A stretch of 64,000 nt of DNA from Nemertoderma westbladi. Taxonomy: Eukaryota; Xenacoelomorpha; Nemertodermatida; Nemertodermatidae. The notes under the pieces were generated by a model. The model was given only the letters and a program-made list of their open reading frames with translations, was not told the origin of the DNA and made no database searches. Each line of letters starts with the position of its first letter. Positions within the stretch are counted from its first letter, which is position 1. The stretch lies in the NCBI GenBank assembly GCA_032718475.1, contig JAUCBJ010007407.1, positions 17,060 through 81,059 on the forward strand. The letters run 5' to 3'. Positions 54,458-64,000 of the stretch are shown in pieces. Both the position numbers and the translations under genes were made by a program.

Positions 54458-55161
54458 GTCCCATACTTTACCTAAAATAGTGAAATTTGTAGTTTATTCA
54501 CAGAGATGTAATTCAGCCTAATCACCCAGTGGAATGCAAAGCACGTTTGTGTTGCGTCATCGTATAAAACAATTAGTTTCATCTTCACTTCCTCAGAAAT
54601 ATCATGGCGGCCAATCGAAAATTGTCCCATACTTTACCATTAAAATGGCGATTATATTAGTGCACTGTATTAATGTAATATGTGAAGCCAGGGGTGTTAT
54701 AATACTCTAAGGTCATAGTCGGCCGTGTAAGCTCACTGTTCAGCAGTCTGAATGTCAGTGGAAATGTGTTGTTAGCTGACTGTCAAAAGTATATTGAAAA
54801 TAGGTAAGACAATACTGCAAACATATCAATCTGTACCGGTACTAACTAAAGATATCTTGGGGCGAGCCATGATAGCATGAATGCGTTACAGGCCGTAAGA
54901 ATATGAGTCTATATTTGAACTGAGAATCATTCCTCAGTCAAAAAATCTTTGGGTTTATGCATGTAAAGTCCCATACTTTACCAAAAAATAGTGAAATTTT
55001 TAATTTATACACAGAGAAGTAGTCTAACTCAGCCCAATCACCCAGTGGAATGCAAAGCACGTTTGTGTTGCGTCATCTTAAGAAACAATTACCTGTAGTT
55101 TCATAATCTACTCCCTCAGAAACATCATGACGGCCAATTGAAAATTGTCCCATACTTTACC
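54458..55161. repeat. Two copies of a 180-bp repeat bounded by GTCCCATACTTTACC
   Basis: GTCCCATACTTTACC starts at 54458, 54624, 54968 and 55147. The two enclosed segments (54458-54638 and 54968-55161) align well, sharing AATCACCCAGTGGAATGCAA, CACGTTTGTGTTGCGTCATC and TCAGAAA(T/C)ATCATG.CGGCCAAT. Each unit is thus framed by a direct repeat of its own end. The 330 bp between them (54639-54967) shows no gene. Confidence 0.8.
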
Positions 55162-55653
55162 ATTATAAGGGTCAGATCAGGTATTCTAGGTCATTGATCA
55201 AGAAAACTTGCCACCTCCATGCAGCATAAAGGAGGTGCCACCTGTAGCTGCATAGACCCTCTTACTAGGGCAAATCTGGTCCTATAACTAGGACCCCCTT
55301 CGTTCTGGGATAAGGACGCCCTTGGTCCTGGATTAAGGACCCATATACTTGGCTGCAGGGGTATATGGCCTGGCCAGGCAGATGGTGATCTACCAATGGC
55401 TGGTCAGGAGTAGAGTGTTCTCATGTCCACTCTGAGTGCACTTCACTGCGACCTGCACCTGGCAGCAGGGGTACAGGGCATGACCCAGCAGATGAGCTGC
55501 ACAGCCAATGGTGGGTCATGTGCATGAGAGTAGATATGGGTGATGGGCCTCATATCTGACTCCACTGCGACACCCACCCTGTGGAATGGCAAACCAGGGT
55601 GTGGTATTTGCCCCGAGAGCTGACTCGGCAAAAAAGCACCCCCAACCCCCACT
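55162..55653 (+). repeat. GC-rich segment with imperfect direct repeats, possible LINE 5' UTR
   Basis: GGACC(C)..GGTCCT-type short repeats lie at 55278-55350. Two imperfect units of about 115 bp begin GGGGTATATGGC and GGGGTACAGGGC (about 55359 and 55468), both with CCAATGG..GGTCA and CTCCACTGCGAC/CTTCACTGCGAC. Composition is clearly more GC-rich than its neighbours. Together with the ORF that follows it resembles a LINE 5' UTR; this is a low-confidence guess. Confidence 0.4.
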
Positions 55654-56001
55654 ATGGAATACATTAGTAATGCGGAGGTCCAGCCACTAGAGGCCAGAGG
55701 AATGACTGGACACAATCGGCCTCACAGGCGTCAGTTATCTCCTGACCTGCTGCCTGTCTCACCCCCTACTGGAGAGAGAGCGGCAAACAATTCTTTGAGT
55801 CCCTTTCCTGATGACCTTTCTGGCCCAAACCCTGGGTCACCAGGGAGGCCAGATTGTGAGGGGGAGAGGGATTCTGGAGTTGGAGGCTATTCTCATGTTC
55901 CACCCCGACCAACAAAGCCATTGGTGAATATGAGGCAAGTCACTAGACTAGCCTCAGTAAACACCCTAACACCCGAACAATGTATATCAATCGCCTCTTG
56001 A
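55654..56001 (+). CDS. 115-codon ORF, possible start of a LINE ORF
   Basis: It opens at ATG 55654 (MEYISNAEVQPLEARG) and ends at TGA near 56001. The protein is Pro/Gly/Ser/Arg-rich, with PFPDDLSGPNPGSPGRPD. It ends with MRQVTRLASVNTLTPEQ, which faintly recalls the start of a LINE endonuclease (TRLATWN). If so, the endonuclease is cut off where Gypsy-related DNA begins. No close family recognised. Confidence 0.35.
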   Translation: MEYISNAEVQPLEARGMTGHNRPHRRQLSPDLLPVSPPTGERAANNSLSPFPDDLSGPNPGSPGRPDCEGERDSGVGGYSHVPPRPTKPLVNMRQVTRLASVNTLTPEQCISIAS

Positions 56002-56320
56002 ATAGGATCTAACAGCTGTTAACCTATAGTATAACCACCACCAGATACATACAGTTAGTAGTTCATTTAGTTCATTTGGCACATAATACAAAACCAGTTA
56101 GTATGGTACCACATGCCCCCCTTAAACCCCCTCCCCCCCTTGGGGTGTCACACCAAAGAATTTTGTCACACCATGAGAGCGGGTCCCTCGATGTGGTTGC
56201 ACCACAGACCAGCCATCCTGATCTACTGTAGGCGAACTTTGCGGTATTGGCGTGGGAGCAACATGACTATCAGATGTGGTAGGGGTATCCGCTTGGAATA
56301 CTGGTCGAAGGAATCGCCTA
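56002..56320 (-). other. Truncated LTR start and polypurine tract of Gypsy element G
   Basis: On the minus strand GGGGTTTAAGGGGGGCA (56114-56130) is followed by TGTGGTACCATACTAACTGG. This fits a polypurine tract and the TG start of a 3' LTR at 56113. The LTR seems cut after roughly 100 bp. The stretch 56131-56320 is the end of the integrase region, with no clear frame. Confidence 0.45.
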
Positions 56321-57342
56321 TTACGCCATAGTGTTGACCCATAATCTGTATGGACGAAATAATTTCGGTTTCGGTTCGGTTATATGCTCGCCTGGCTGGA
56401 GAACAGACAAAACATGAGACCCACGGTCATTCAGGTGGGAAGCGTTATTACGAATGATTGACACTTTAGATTCAGCTGCTTCACGTTGCATTTCCGTTAT
56501 CCTGGCATAGTTGGTCATAGGCAATGTTGTCCGAGTATGGTGTCCTACTCGCCACTGGGTTGGGCTGAGGCCATCTTTTCGGGGTGTGTTGCGATATTCT
56601 AACATAGCAATGGCGAAATTGATTGTGGTTGTGTCACCTGATGGGCTCACCTTTAATAACATCTCCTTCATACTCTTCACAGCCGCCTCACCATAACTAT
56701 TAGCCTGGTGGTGGTGAGGGGACGAAGGGTCATGGTTTATGTTATTGTCTGAGCAGAAGGTCGCAAACTCGTCAGACGAAAATTGCGAGCCATTGTCTGT
56801 AGTTAGATGTCGTGGAAAGCCAAATTCCTTAATCCATGACACCAAATGGTCGATTGTATGTGATGCGTTCACCCCTCCTTTCCCGCATGGGTATACTTCG
56901 GGCCAACCAGAGTATTTATTTTTAATGACTAAGTACCGACCTCCAGCATAAAAAAATAAATCTGCGGATATAGCCTCACCTGCAAACACTGGTCTTATGT
57001 CGTGGATAAATGGTTCTTGTCCGTAACTTGCTTTATGGGTTTCACATTCTGGGCAACTGCAAACCTGGTTGGCCACATCATTTGTAAGCCCCGGCCAAAA
57101 CACGCACTCCCTTGCGCGCTGAAGAGCTCTTTCCTGTCCTTGGTGTGCGGCATGGAACCCAACTAGTATCTTGTGACGCATCTGCTTCGGAACTACGATG
57201 CAACTGCCATATAGGGGACCATACCATCATAAGCCGATAGGCCATCCCGAACCACCCAGTATGGCCTTAATTCTAAGTCCAACATGTATTTCTCGATTGG
57301 AAATACAGCCTTAGTTACTAAGTCAAACAATTTCATGTATTC
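56321..57342 (-). pseudogene. Ty3/Gypsy integrase fragment G
   Basis: The longest frame (57181 to 56321, 286 codons) has an HHCC zinc-binding region (HAAHQGQERALQ...CSCPEC). Catalytic Asp lie in ISADLFFY and TTDNGSQF, and the Glu in NSYGEAAVKSMK. The N-terminal continuation (KLFDLVTKAVFP... LRPYWVVRDGLS, about 57342-57200) is in another frame, showing a frameshift near 57200 and a stop. The upstream border at about 57342 meets Copia gag sequence directly. Reverse transcriptase is missing. Confidence 0.85.
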
Positions 57343-57481
57343 CCTGGGCAACTTCTTCACCTATCACGATTTCCCATAAATCTAAAGAAATCAACACCAT
57401 CTGTATTTTATGTTTCCACATAAACCAATTCGTGCCATTAAATTTATCTGTGCGCAACCCAACTTTATATTCACTAGCCAT
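57343..57481 (-). pseudogene. gag: Ty1/Copia gag N-terminus, truncated
   Basis: It starts at ATG 57479-57481 (MASEYKVGLRTDKFNGTNW) and reads FMWKHKIQMVL and LWEIVIGEE, the pattern of the Copia Gag start (KF.GTN...WK..M...L...LWE...G). It ends where Gypsy integrase sequence begins. It is preceded on the same strand by a 190-bp leader with a primer site. Confidence 0.7.
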
Positions 57482-57684
57482 GGCTGATCGATGTACATTT
57501 ACTTTACTTCAATAAGTGCAGCGTATTCCTGCATTCGTTTGCTGATACCGGTATCCAATACTGCAGTCCGTAGTAAGCTTATATTATAGTAAATCGTTTA
57601 CCTCAGTTCAGCATTTCTGCCAGTCGCAGTCAGCCTGCAGCCTAGGGTTGCAGCCAGCATTACAAGGTTTCAAATTGCCGTGTC

Positions 57685-57697
57685 CTGGGCCCATAAC
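57685..57697 (-). promoter_or_regulatory. Copia primer-binding site complementary to initiator tRNA-Met
   Basis: The minus strand reads GTTATGGGCCCAG, complementary to the anticodon region (CTGGGCCCATAAC) of animal initiator tRNA-Met. This is the known half-tRNA primer of copia-type elements. It lies right after TTTCTAACA, a fitting LTR end, and upstream of the gag start at 57481. Only about 20 bp of LTR remain. Confidence 0.65.
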
Positions 57698-57710
57698 CTG
57701 TTAGAAATAT

Positions 57711-58617
57711 ATGTTTCTCCAAGTCAAATCCACTGTTTTTAATAAAAAACTTCCAACATCATACGTTGCAGTATTAAGTAAATATAGTTGCTCAGTTGCT
57801 CCAGTAATTGTTACTGGGAAAGCAAATTATAAGTTAGAAACTGAGCCTGAAATGAGGACTGAGAAAGTAAATGACAAATTAAATTATAAGTTAGAAACTG
57901 AGCCTGAAACGAGGACTGAGAAAGTAAATGACAAATCAAAAACAGTGCCTGAAGTGAGGAAGTCGTCAAGAGTTAGAAAACTGCCAGACAGATATGGTGA
58001 GTGGATTGAGGGAGATGAATTTGATAATATGGTTTTCTCAGTATCCATGGAGCCAAGAACCATAAATGAAGCACTGGAAGGTGATTCGAGTGACCAATGG
58101 AAATCTGCAATAGAAAATGAATATAACTCGTTAACCAACAACAAAACCTGGTCTTTATTTGAATTACCAGAAGGTAGAACAGTCATTGGCAGTAAATGGA
58201 CTTTTAAAGAAAATAAAGATTCTAACGCTACAAACGCTACAAAGCTACAAAGCGCGGCTTGTAGCTCAGGGCTTCACTCAACAGCCCAATTTGGATTATC
58301 AAGAAACGTTTGCACCAGTTGCACGCTGTACCTCTATTCGTACAATACTAGCTCTTGTGAATGAGTATAACTTAGAACTACACCAAATGGATGTTGAGAC
58401 AGCCTTCCTGAATGGTGTACTGGAGGAAGAGATCTTTATGAAACAACCAGATGGATTTATCGAACTTGGTATGTAAACTTCACAAGAGTATTTATGGATT
58501 GAAACAAGCCTCTCGATGTTGGTATCAAGTAATGGATGATCACCTTAAGGGATCTGGATACATACAATCGTATTCTGATCCTTGCATTTACATCAAACAC
58601 ATTGGAGACAACTTTAT
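57711..58617 (+). pseudogene. Ty1/Copia reverse transcriptase fragment
   Basis: On the plus strand: a linker with a 57-bp tandem duplication (NYKLETEPE.RTEKVNDK twice, about 57828-57941), RVRKLPDRYGEW, and ALEGDSSDQWKSAIENEYNS. After a small insertion near 58230-58250 the frame shifts to KARLVAQGFTQ, ETFAPVARCTSIR, QMDVETAFLNG. After a second shift near 58465 comes KLHKSIYGLKQASRCWYQ. It ends before the YVDD motif at a junction with BEL integrase. Its strand is opposite to the Copia gag piece 230 bp away, so the locus is rearranged. Confidence 0.85.
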
Positions 58618-58945
58618 TAACGCCAGGGCACTTACTAATGGAGATGCCGGCGATGATCGACATGCGGGCGCGGGGTGTAGACCCGGATGACATACATTCG
58701 TGTCAAAGTTGGAAAGTTGCCAAGGCAATAAGTGCGGAGTATTGGAGGAGATGGGTAGAAGAATATCTTCCGATGCTGCATAGGAGGAGTAAGTAGAGGA
58801 ATACCAGTAGAGAATTAAAGAAGGGTGACTTGGTAATCATCACTGACGACACAATTATCAATAACCAATGGAAACTAGTGAGAGTGGTAGATACTTACCC
58901 CGACGACGACGGAAGAGTCCGGTTAGTGGAAGTGAGGATAGGAGG
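58612..58945 (+). pseudogene. BEL/Pao integrase C-terminal fragment
   Basis: It reads LLTPGHLLMEMPAMI, then a region WRRWVEEYLPMLHRR, a TAG at 58795-58797, then LKKGDLVIITDD and WKLVRVVDTYPDDDGR. This is the conserved end of BEL/Pao integrase (DUF5641). It begins directly in the Copia frame, with shared TTATTA bases at the joint. It ends at the 3' tail of LINE F. It is not especially close to A, B or C. Confidence 0.8.
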
Positions 58946-59082
58946 GAAAATTTATTTATTTTATTTTAATTTTATTCCACGCCTAATGGCACATATATAG
59001 TAAAAACGAAGTAGCACAATATTATAATTATATATAAATACATAGCATAAAATTAATTAATTTGCTGACCCTACACTACAGA

Positions 59083-60861
59083 CTACGCTATTCTAGAACA
59101 AGGACTACACACTGTATATACCGCACGAAGCAAAGAATTGTTCGAGTCTGTAACTCGGCCCTTAAGACTGGTACGGCATTTATATATTATATGACAAAAC
59201 ATAGGTATATTTAAGACACCAAAAGTGAGAGACATACTGGTTGGCTCATCGTTTGTCAAACGAGGAACCTTAAAAAGTAGCCTAGCACAGTTGTTATAAG
59301 CAACCCTCAATTTATCAAAAACACGCTGGGTGTAATTACGTCGAGCCCATAGACTACAACAATAAATTGGCGTTATAAAAGCACGAAAAAGTGCCACTTT
59401 AACGGCAGTAGATGCATTACTAAATTTCCTAGCTAGTGTATTACCCCTAGCGTACATTGCATGCATTTGTTTTATAATATCTATGTCATCATCCGTGGAT
59501 GAACACAGTGTATGACCAAGGTAAACAAAAGAATCAACGACATCAATAACAGCACCATATAATTTAACATTGGCAGACCGTGTAACCGTGTACGACTTAG
59601 GAATAAAATAAATACATTTCGTTTTTTTAATATTGAATAATATAGAATGTGAATTAGCAAATACAACTGCCATATTAATTAGTTTTTGTAAACCATAGAT
59701 TGAGTTGGAAATAATGCACAGATCATCAGCGTATATAATATGGTTAATTCTGATAGATCCAATTAGACATCCAGTTCCACTGGCATTTAACTGTGTGCTA
59801 AGATCGTCTATGTATACGTTATAGAAGAGGGGGCTTAAGACCCCGCCCTGTCTAGTGCCATTAGTAACTTGGAATGGTAACGAGATAATACCATCCCAAC
59901 ATACACGAAGCAACTGATTGCGATACCGAAAACGAATTAATCGTACTATATAAATTGGAATGCCACAATTCAATAATTTATTAAATAGTTTGTAGTGGTT
60001 TACACGGTCAAATGCCTTGGAAGCGTCCAACATACAAATGTAAATACAAGAGTTGTTACTGAGATAGTAATTTATAATTTCTTTCAATGTGTAAACACAG
60101 GTTTCTGTTCCTAATTTAGACTTGAAACCATACTGATTATCATTGGTGCAAAGAAGATCAATGCAACGTTCTAGAATTAATTTCTCAATAATTTTGCTAA
60201 TTATTGTGGATAGTGCTATACCACGATAATTTTCTTTGCTTGTAAGATCTCCTGTTCTGTCCTTGACTAATGGTATGATGGTTGAGTTCATCATATCATC
60301 AGGCATGATCCATATATCAAAGTTGCATTAATCAACAAAGTTATTGCACAAACAAGATTATACCCACAGGCATATATTAAGTGCTCAGCGGTCAAACCGT
60401 CAGGACCAGTGGCCTTACCTGTTGAAAGGCCGAGCAAGGAATCAAGCACTTCTTTGTAGGATACACGATTTATATTTATATTTGTAGCCTTGTCTAAAAT
60501 ACTATTTACATAACTACTATTTGTATCGTCTTTCAAGCAATTAAATAAATCATTAAAATGCTCCTTCCACATATTTGTAATATTCTTAGCACCAATTCCA
60601 TTACCAATTCTATTTGGTAATGGGGCCTTATTAGAACTGTGGCTACGTACTTGTGACCAAAAATTCTTAGTATTTGCATTCGATATTAAGGCATCCGCCA
60701 TTTTATCTTGTTTAATTTGAGACTCGTTTTTCTTACACTGTCTCATTGCCCGTTTATACCGAGCCTTGGTGCGCAGATACTCATGAAACACAGAACCTTG
60801 GCGGGGTGAGCCGCAGTTACGCCAAATTTTGAATGCCGATAAGGACTGTTTGTATTGGACC
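59083..60861 (-). pseudogene. Reverse transcriptase part of LINE F ORF2
   Basis: Two frames: an upstream part (60791 to 60291) with GLSTGKATGPDGLTAEH, and a reverse transcriptase core (60306 to 59083). The core has ENYRGIALSTIISK, QYGFKSKLGTETC, LDASKAFDRV, GTRQGGVLSP and YADD at about residues 192-195 counted from 60306. The two overlap with one frameshift near 60300. The stretch 60792-60861 continues the linker up to the TTAA insertion. The motif set is that of Jockey/CR1-like LINEs with an apurinic-type endonuclease; the exact clade is not settled. Confidence 0.87.
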
Positions 60862-62457
60862 TTAACCCTATTAGTACCGGGCTATAAAATGTTGTACAAA
60901 TACCGGGGGGGGGGGGGGGGGGGGGTCATATTGACCCCCCCCCCCCCCCCTCTAAAATCTACAAATATTTACGAAAACGTCTGATTTTTTGTTTGTACGT
61001 AGGTATCACTTGCCTGGATCCGACCGAAAAAAAAAATTTTCGAAAAAATGAACTGGAGTGGTTATATTGCAGCACCAAAATTACAAGTAGTGCACAATTT
61101 TCACAAAATTTGAAAGTTACATTTTCGGCTAATTATTTTTTTCAATACAGGTTTTCTGGGGTGCAAAATACATTGGAAAATATTTAAAAATGATATGATT
61201 ACAATAAATGGCTGTTTAGACCTCTCTGCGTAGGAAAAAAATGAAAAAAACAAGTAACCAGCACTTTTCAGTTAGAACACAAAATTTTTAATTCACTTAT
61301 ACGATGCTATAAATTCACATTTTCAGGTTTTCGAGGGTCCTGATTCTAATGGAATACATTTCTAATATGCCAGATCATTGCTACTTGTATTTTTCGGCGG
61401 AATTTGGCAAATTTTGGTGCTAGCACCAAATTTCGTACCCATCACCAAAAAGTACAAGTTTGCGATGTCCAGTGCTGTTTTTATTGATTCCATCGGATTC
61501 AGGACCCTCATAAACCCGTATAACGCAAGAAACAAGGTGATACTATCTATTGATCAATTTGCGTATTTTCCAAAATTTGGTGCTGGCACAACAATTTTCA
61601 CCCACCGGCGAAAAATACAAGTTTGAGAACTCTTATGAAATTTTTACTGATTCCATTGAATTCAGAACCATCACAAACCCGTATAACGCAAGAAACAAGG
61701 TGACACAATCAATTGATATATTTGATGGTTTTCAAAATTTGGTGCTAGCACCACATTTTGCACCCACATTCGAAAAATACAAGTTTGAGATGTCTAGTTC
61801 GATAATTATATATTCCATTGAATTCAGAACAGCCATAAACCTCTAAAACGCAAGAAATAAATTGTCACAAGCAATTTTATCTATTGAATGGATTTTCAAA
61901 ATTTCGTGCTAGCACCAAAATTTGCACACAGCACCGAAAAATACAAGTTTGATACGCTTGGTGCAACTCGTATATATTTCATCGAATCCAGAACCCCAAA
62001 AAACCCCAATTGCATAAAAAACAAGTTTCAAACAATCAATTTACAAAATTGACATATTTCAAAATTTGGTGCAGGCACCAAAATTTGGCACCCACCGAAA
62101 AAAACAAGTTTGTTGAAATTTCTAAATCAATTTATATGAATTCCATCCAATTTCTAACACCAAAAAACCGGTGTAAATTAAAAATAGAGATGTTACAATT
62201 CATATTTAATGAAATGTAATTTTCAAAAAACGTCTCAAAAAAAGTGCCAAAAGTAGGGTTAAAAAATGGTGCTATAACTCGAAAAGTACCCAATATTTTT
62301 GAAAACGGTTTTCACTACTAGGAAGACAATAGATTTTTAGGAAAAGTCATAAAATTTTAAATTCCCAACTGCGTTTGTTTCAAAAGTATAATAAAAAAAC
62401 CACGGGGGGGGGGGGGTCATATTGACCCCCCCCCCCCCCCGGGTTTAATAGGGTTAA
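60862..62457. mobile_element. TTAA-flanked transposon with poly-G/poly-C hairpin ends, inserted in LINE F
   Basis: TTAA at 60862-60865 and 62454-62457 borders CCCTATTA... and ...TAATAGGG. Each end has a poly-G run, TCATATTGA, then a poly-C run (about 60905-60950 and 62404-62440), able to fold into a long G:C hairpin. Taking it out restores the LINE F linker frame. There is no transposase; the interior is an array of about 165-bp repeats. Piggybac-type ends, non-autonomous. Confidence 0.88.
61065..62110. repeat. About six 165-bp repeats with a GGTGCTAGCACC palindrome
   Basis: A word built on TTTGGTGCTAGCACCAAA, a perfect palindrome near 61409, recurs in varied form near 61577, 61738, 61903 and 62065, about 160-168 bp apart, with a weaker one near 61065. 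The units also share GAAAAATACAAGTTTG, ATTCCAT.GAATTCAGAAC and ACGCAAGAAACAAG. Small open frames here are by-products. Confidence 0.8.
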
Positions 62458-63243
62458 CTACATCATTCCATCCTGGTACATGGCTATGGTGGTTGCCTTG
62501 GTTATCGCTACTAGTATGTTTAATATACGTCTTACTAGAATCAGCTAAAATTGTCACCAAAGTTGAATACAACTTGTCAATATCTGAATTATGTGAAAAA
62601 GAAATATTATGTTCATTAAGTAAAAAACTACCAATAGCTTCATTTACATAATTAGAATATTCATGGACCTTACTGGATTGATGTTCCCAGTCAAAATTAA
62701 CCGGACCTTACTGGATTGATGTTCCCAGTCAAAATTAACCGGAGGTTAGGTATTAGTTACATCATCAATATTGCTGTCCATAAATAATGGCGCAATCGTC
62801 GAAGCAATGCCAATATGCAGTGGCATATGATCCGATACAGTTGCGTCATATATAACCTTTATAGAGTCAATTAAACAGTGATCAAGCCACGAGGTCGATC
62901 CGTGTGCGTCATTCACGTATGTAAAAGTATCAATAGGCAACGTACACACATCACTAATAGTTAAATTTAAAGTTAAACACCAGCGAGATAACTCGGTATA
63001 TATTTCTCGAGTAGGGTCAGCATTAAAATCGCCAACTAGACAACATTGAGAATATTTTTCAGTTTGGATAATATTGGTTATCTTACCTAAACAATAAGTA
63101 ATGTAATGGAATGGAAGTAATGTTTCCTGAAGAAGTAAAATATCGCAACTATTACACAGCTCCTTTACTACGGACTGTGACTCCGCAGTGCAAACAGAAT
63201 TGCAATTATAACTTTTCAAATTAATAATATTGTTGTTAGCCAT
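62458..63243 (-). pseudogene. Endonuclease and linker of LINE F ORF2
   Basis: From ATG 63241-63243: NLKSYNCNS, LLLQETLLP, GDFNADP, SWLDHCLID and VSDHMPLHI, the marks of an apurinic/apyrimidinic-type LINE endonuclease. Between QETLLP and GDFNADP it is much shorter than normal, so part of the domain is deleted. A 38-bp tandem duplication (62665-62740) then breaks the frame. The linker continues to the TTAA insertion. Confidence 0.85.
62665..62740. repeat. Exact 38-bp tandem duplication in LINE F
   Basis: A unit starting GGACCTTACTGGATTGATG occurs twice without mismatch (62665-62702, 62703-62740). As 38 is not a multiple of three it shifts the ORF2 frame. Its perfection implies a recent origin or an assembly artefact. 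Confidence 0.95.
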
Positions 63244-63414
63244 TTTATTGTTATCCGTATAAAAATATAATTAATTAGGCTATAAATACTAGGGTGTCTA
63301 TTTACAATATAAATATATATATTATTTAATATCAACACAATATTCAATAAAACAATACATTGGGTATTACAATAAAATAAATTAAAATTAAAACAATTAT
63401 TATACCAGCAATAA

Positions 63415-64000
63415 TTATTCAGACAAACTGACCGTGTCCGACGTTAGAACTGGTACCGGGCTGGATGGAAGAGTTGATGACTTCGAAGCAGGAGGGGACT
63501 GCCACCCGTTATTGTTTATTATACGTTTAGACGGAGACTCAGCAGTGATATTGCCTGATTCTAGACGCTTCTTAGGAGGGAAGTACAAGTTTATCATGGA
63601 GTTAACTGGCCAGGTGTTAGGATCCAATAGAGTATCGCGGTCGCCTGCCTTACAGGTGATGATGAATGATGATTAACCCTTGCGTGATGTCGGTGCCTTT
63701 TCACATTCAATATCCACGCTGAGTGATTCTTTAATGAAGTTAACAATAGTATCGGGTTCAACTCCGGATCCGCAACCAACTAGATATAATTTCCTTACTG
63801 GTTGCACCGTAGGGAACGCCGAAGATTGAGCTGATCCTCTAGTAAACTGTCGACGAGACGGACGCTTAATACAATTTGAGTTTTCGATAATCGCACTCCC
63901 ACGCCGAACCGTACCATCAGATACCTCCCAACCATCGCGCGGAGGTTTAGATCGTTTTGCTGGCCGATGCCTACCATCGGTACCAACAAGATGAAAGGCT
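63415..64000 (-). pseudogene. ORF1 of LINE F, C-terminal part
   Basis: One frame is open from the window edge to TAA at 63415-63417, apart from a single in-frame TAA at 63673-63675. A basic N-terminal part is followed by KLYLVGCGSGVEPDTIVNF, then FIITCKAGDRDTLLDP and WPVNSMINLYFPPK. This is the pattern of the RNA-binding (RRM-like) ORF1 protein of Jockey/CR1-type LINEs. The start lies outside the window. Confidence 0.72.

Larger units (their letters stand above)
58946..64000 (-). mobile_element. LINE F, non-LTR retrotransposon with ORF1, endonuclease and reverse transcriptase
   Basis: Order on the minus strand: ORF1 (running off the window), 171-bp spacer, endonuclease, linker, reverse transcriptase, and a short 3' UTR ending in an A-rich tail (complement of 58946-58975). 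The 3' end abuts BEL integrase DNA, which was the target. A TTAA transposon sits in the linker. ORF1 and endonuclease are damaged, so this copy is dead. Confidence 0.85.

Overview
This window is animal nuclear DNA made almost entirely of transposable elements nested in one another. I recognise no conventional host gene. BEL/Pao retrotransposons are known only from Metazoa, and at least five separate BEL/Pao insertions or fragments are present beside Ty3/Gypsy, Ty1/Copia and LINE pieces, TTAA-flanked DNA transposons and a simple satellite. I infer an invertebrate, probably marine, but the species cannot be named from sequence alone. A/T-rich spacers, frequent TACCGGTA and AGGCCT palindromes, and long poly-C/poly-G tracts are typical of the window.

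Layout: 1-9626 (+) is BEL element A: an LTR-like 5' segment, a nearly full pol lacking gag, a 1.6-kb spacer, a broken accessory ORF, and a 3' LTR of a different family from the 5' segment. A sits inside the gag of an older BEL element D (9627-11876, -). 13360-29828 (-) is BEL element B, about 16.5 kb, with 1.88-kb LTRs and a TTAAC target duplication; its gag-pol frame runs about 2,895 codons with only three in-frame stops. 30463-33271 (+) is a Gypsy integrase remnant split by LINE E (30493-32543, -, 11-bp target duplication) and bounded by a TTAA element (33272-33780). 33781-41798 is mostly non-coding, with two inverted arms of a short-period satellite (37070-37916 and 38231-38820). 41799-42430 is one end of another TTAA element, cut by BEL element C.

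Element C (42431-54451, -) has two LTRs of 1,218 bp and a TGTGA target duplication. It keeps gag and protease, but two in-frame deletions have removed reverse transcriptase and most of RNase H and integrase. 54457-58945 is a mosaic of a short repeat, a GC-rich LINE-like 5' end, a Gypsy integrase, a Copia leader with a half-tRNA primer site, a Copia reverse transcriptase and a BEL integrase tail. 58946-64000 (-) is LINE F (ORF1, endonuclease, reverse transcriptase), interrupted by a third TTAA element (60862-62457).

How the parts relate: A (pol without gag) and C (gag-protease without pol) are close relatives and are complementary in content. All three larger BEL elements carry, between pol and the 3' LTR where env sits in some relatives, a gene for a zinc-knuckle protein with a basic tail and no visible signal peptide or membrane segment. 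This conserved accessory ORF, a short sequence motif repeated nine times through element B in coding and non-coding DNA, and the poly-G/poly-C-ended TTAA elements are the least ordinary things here.
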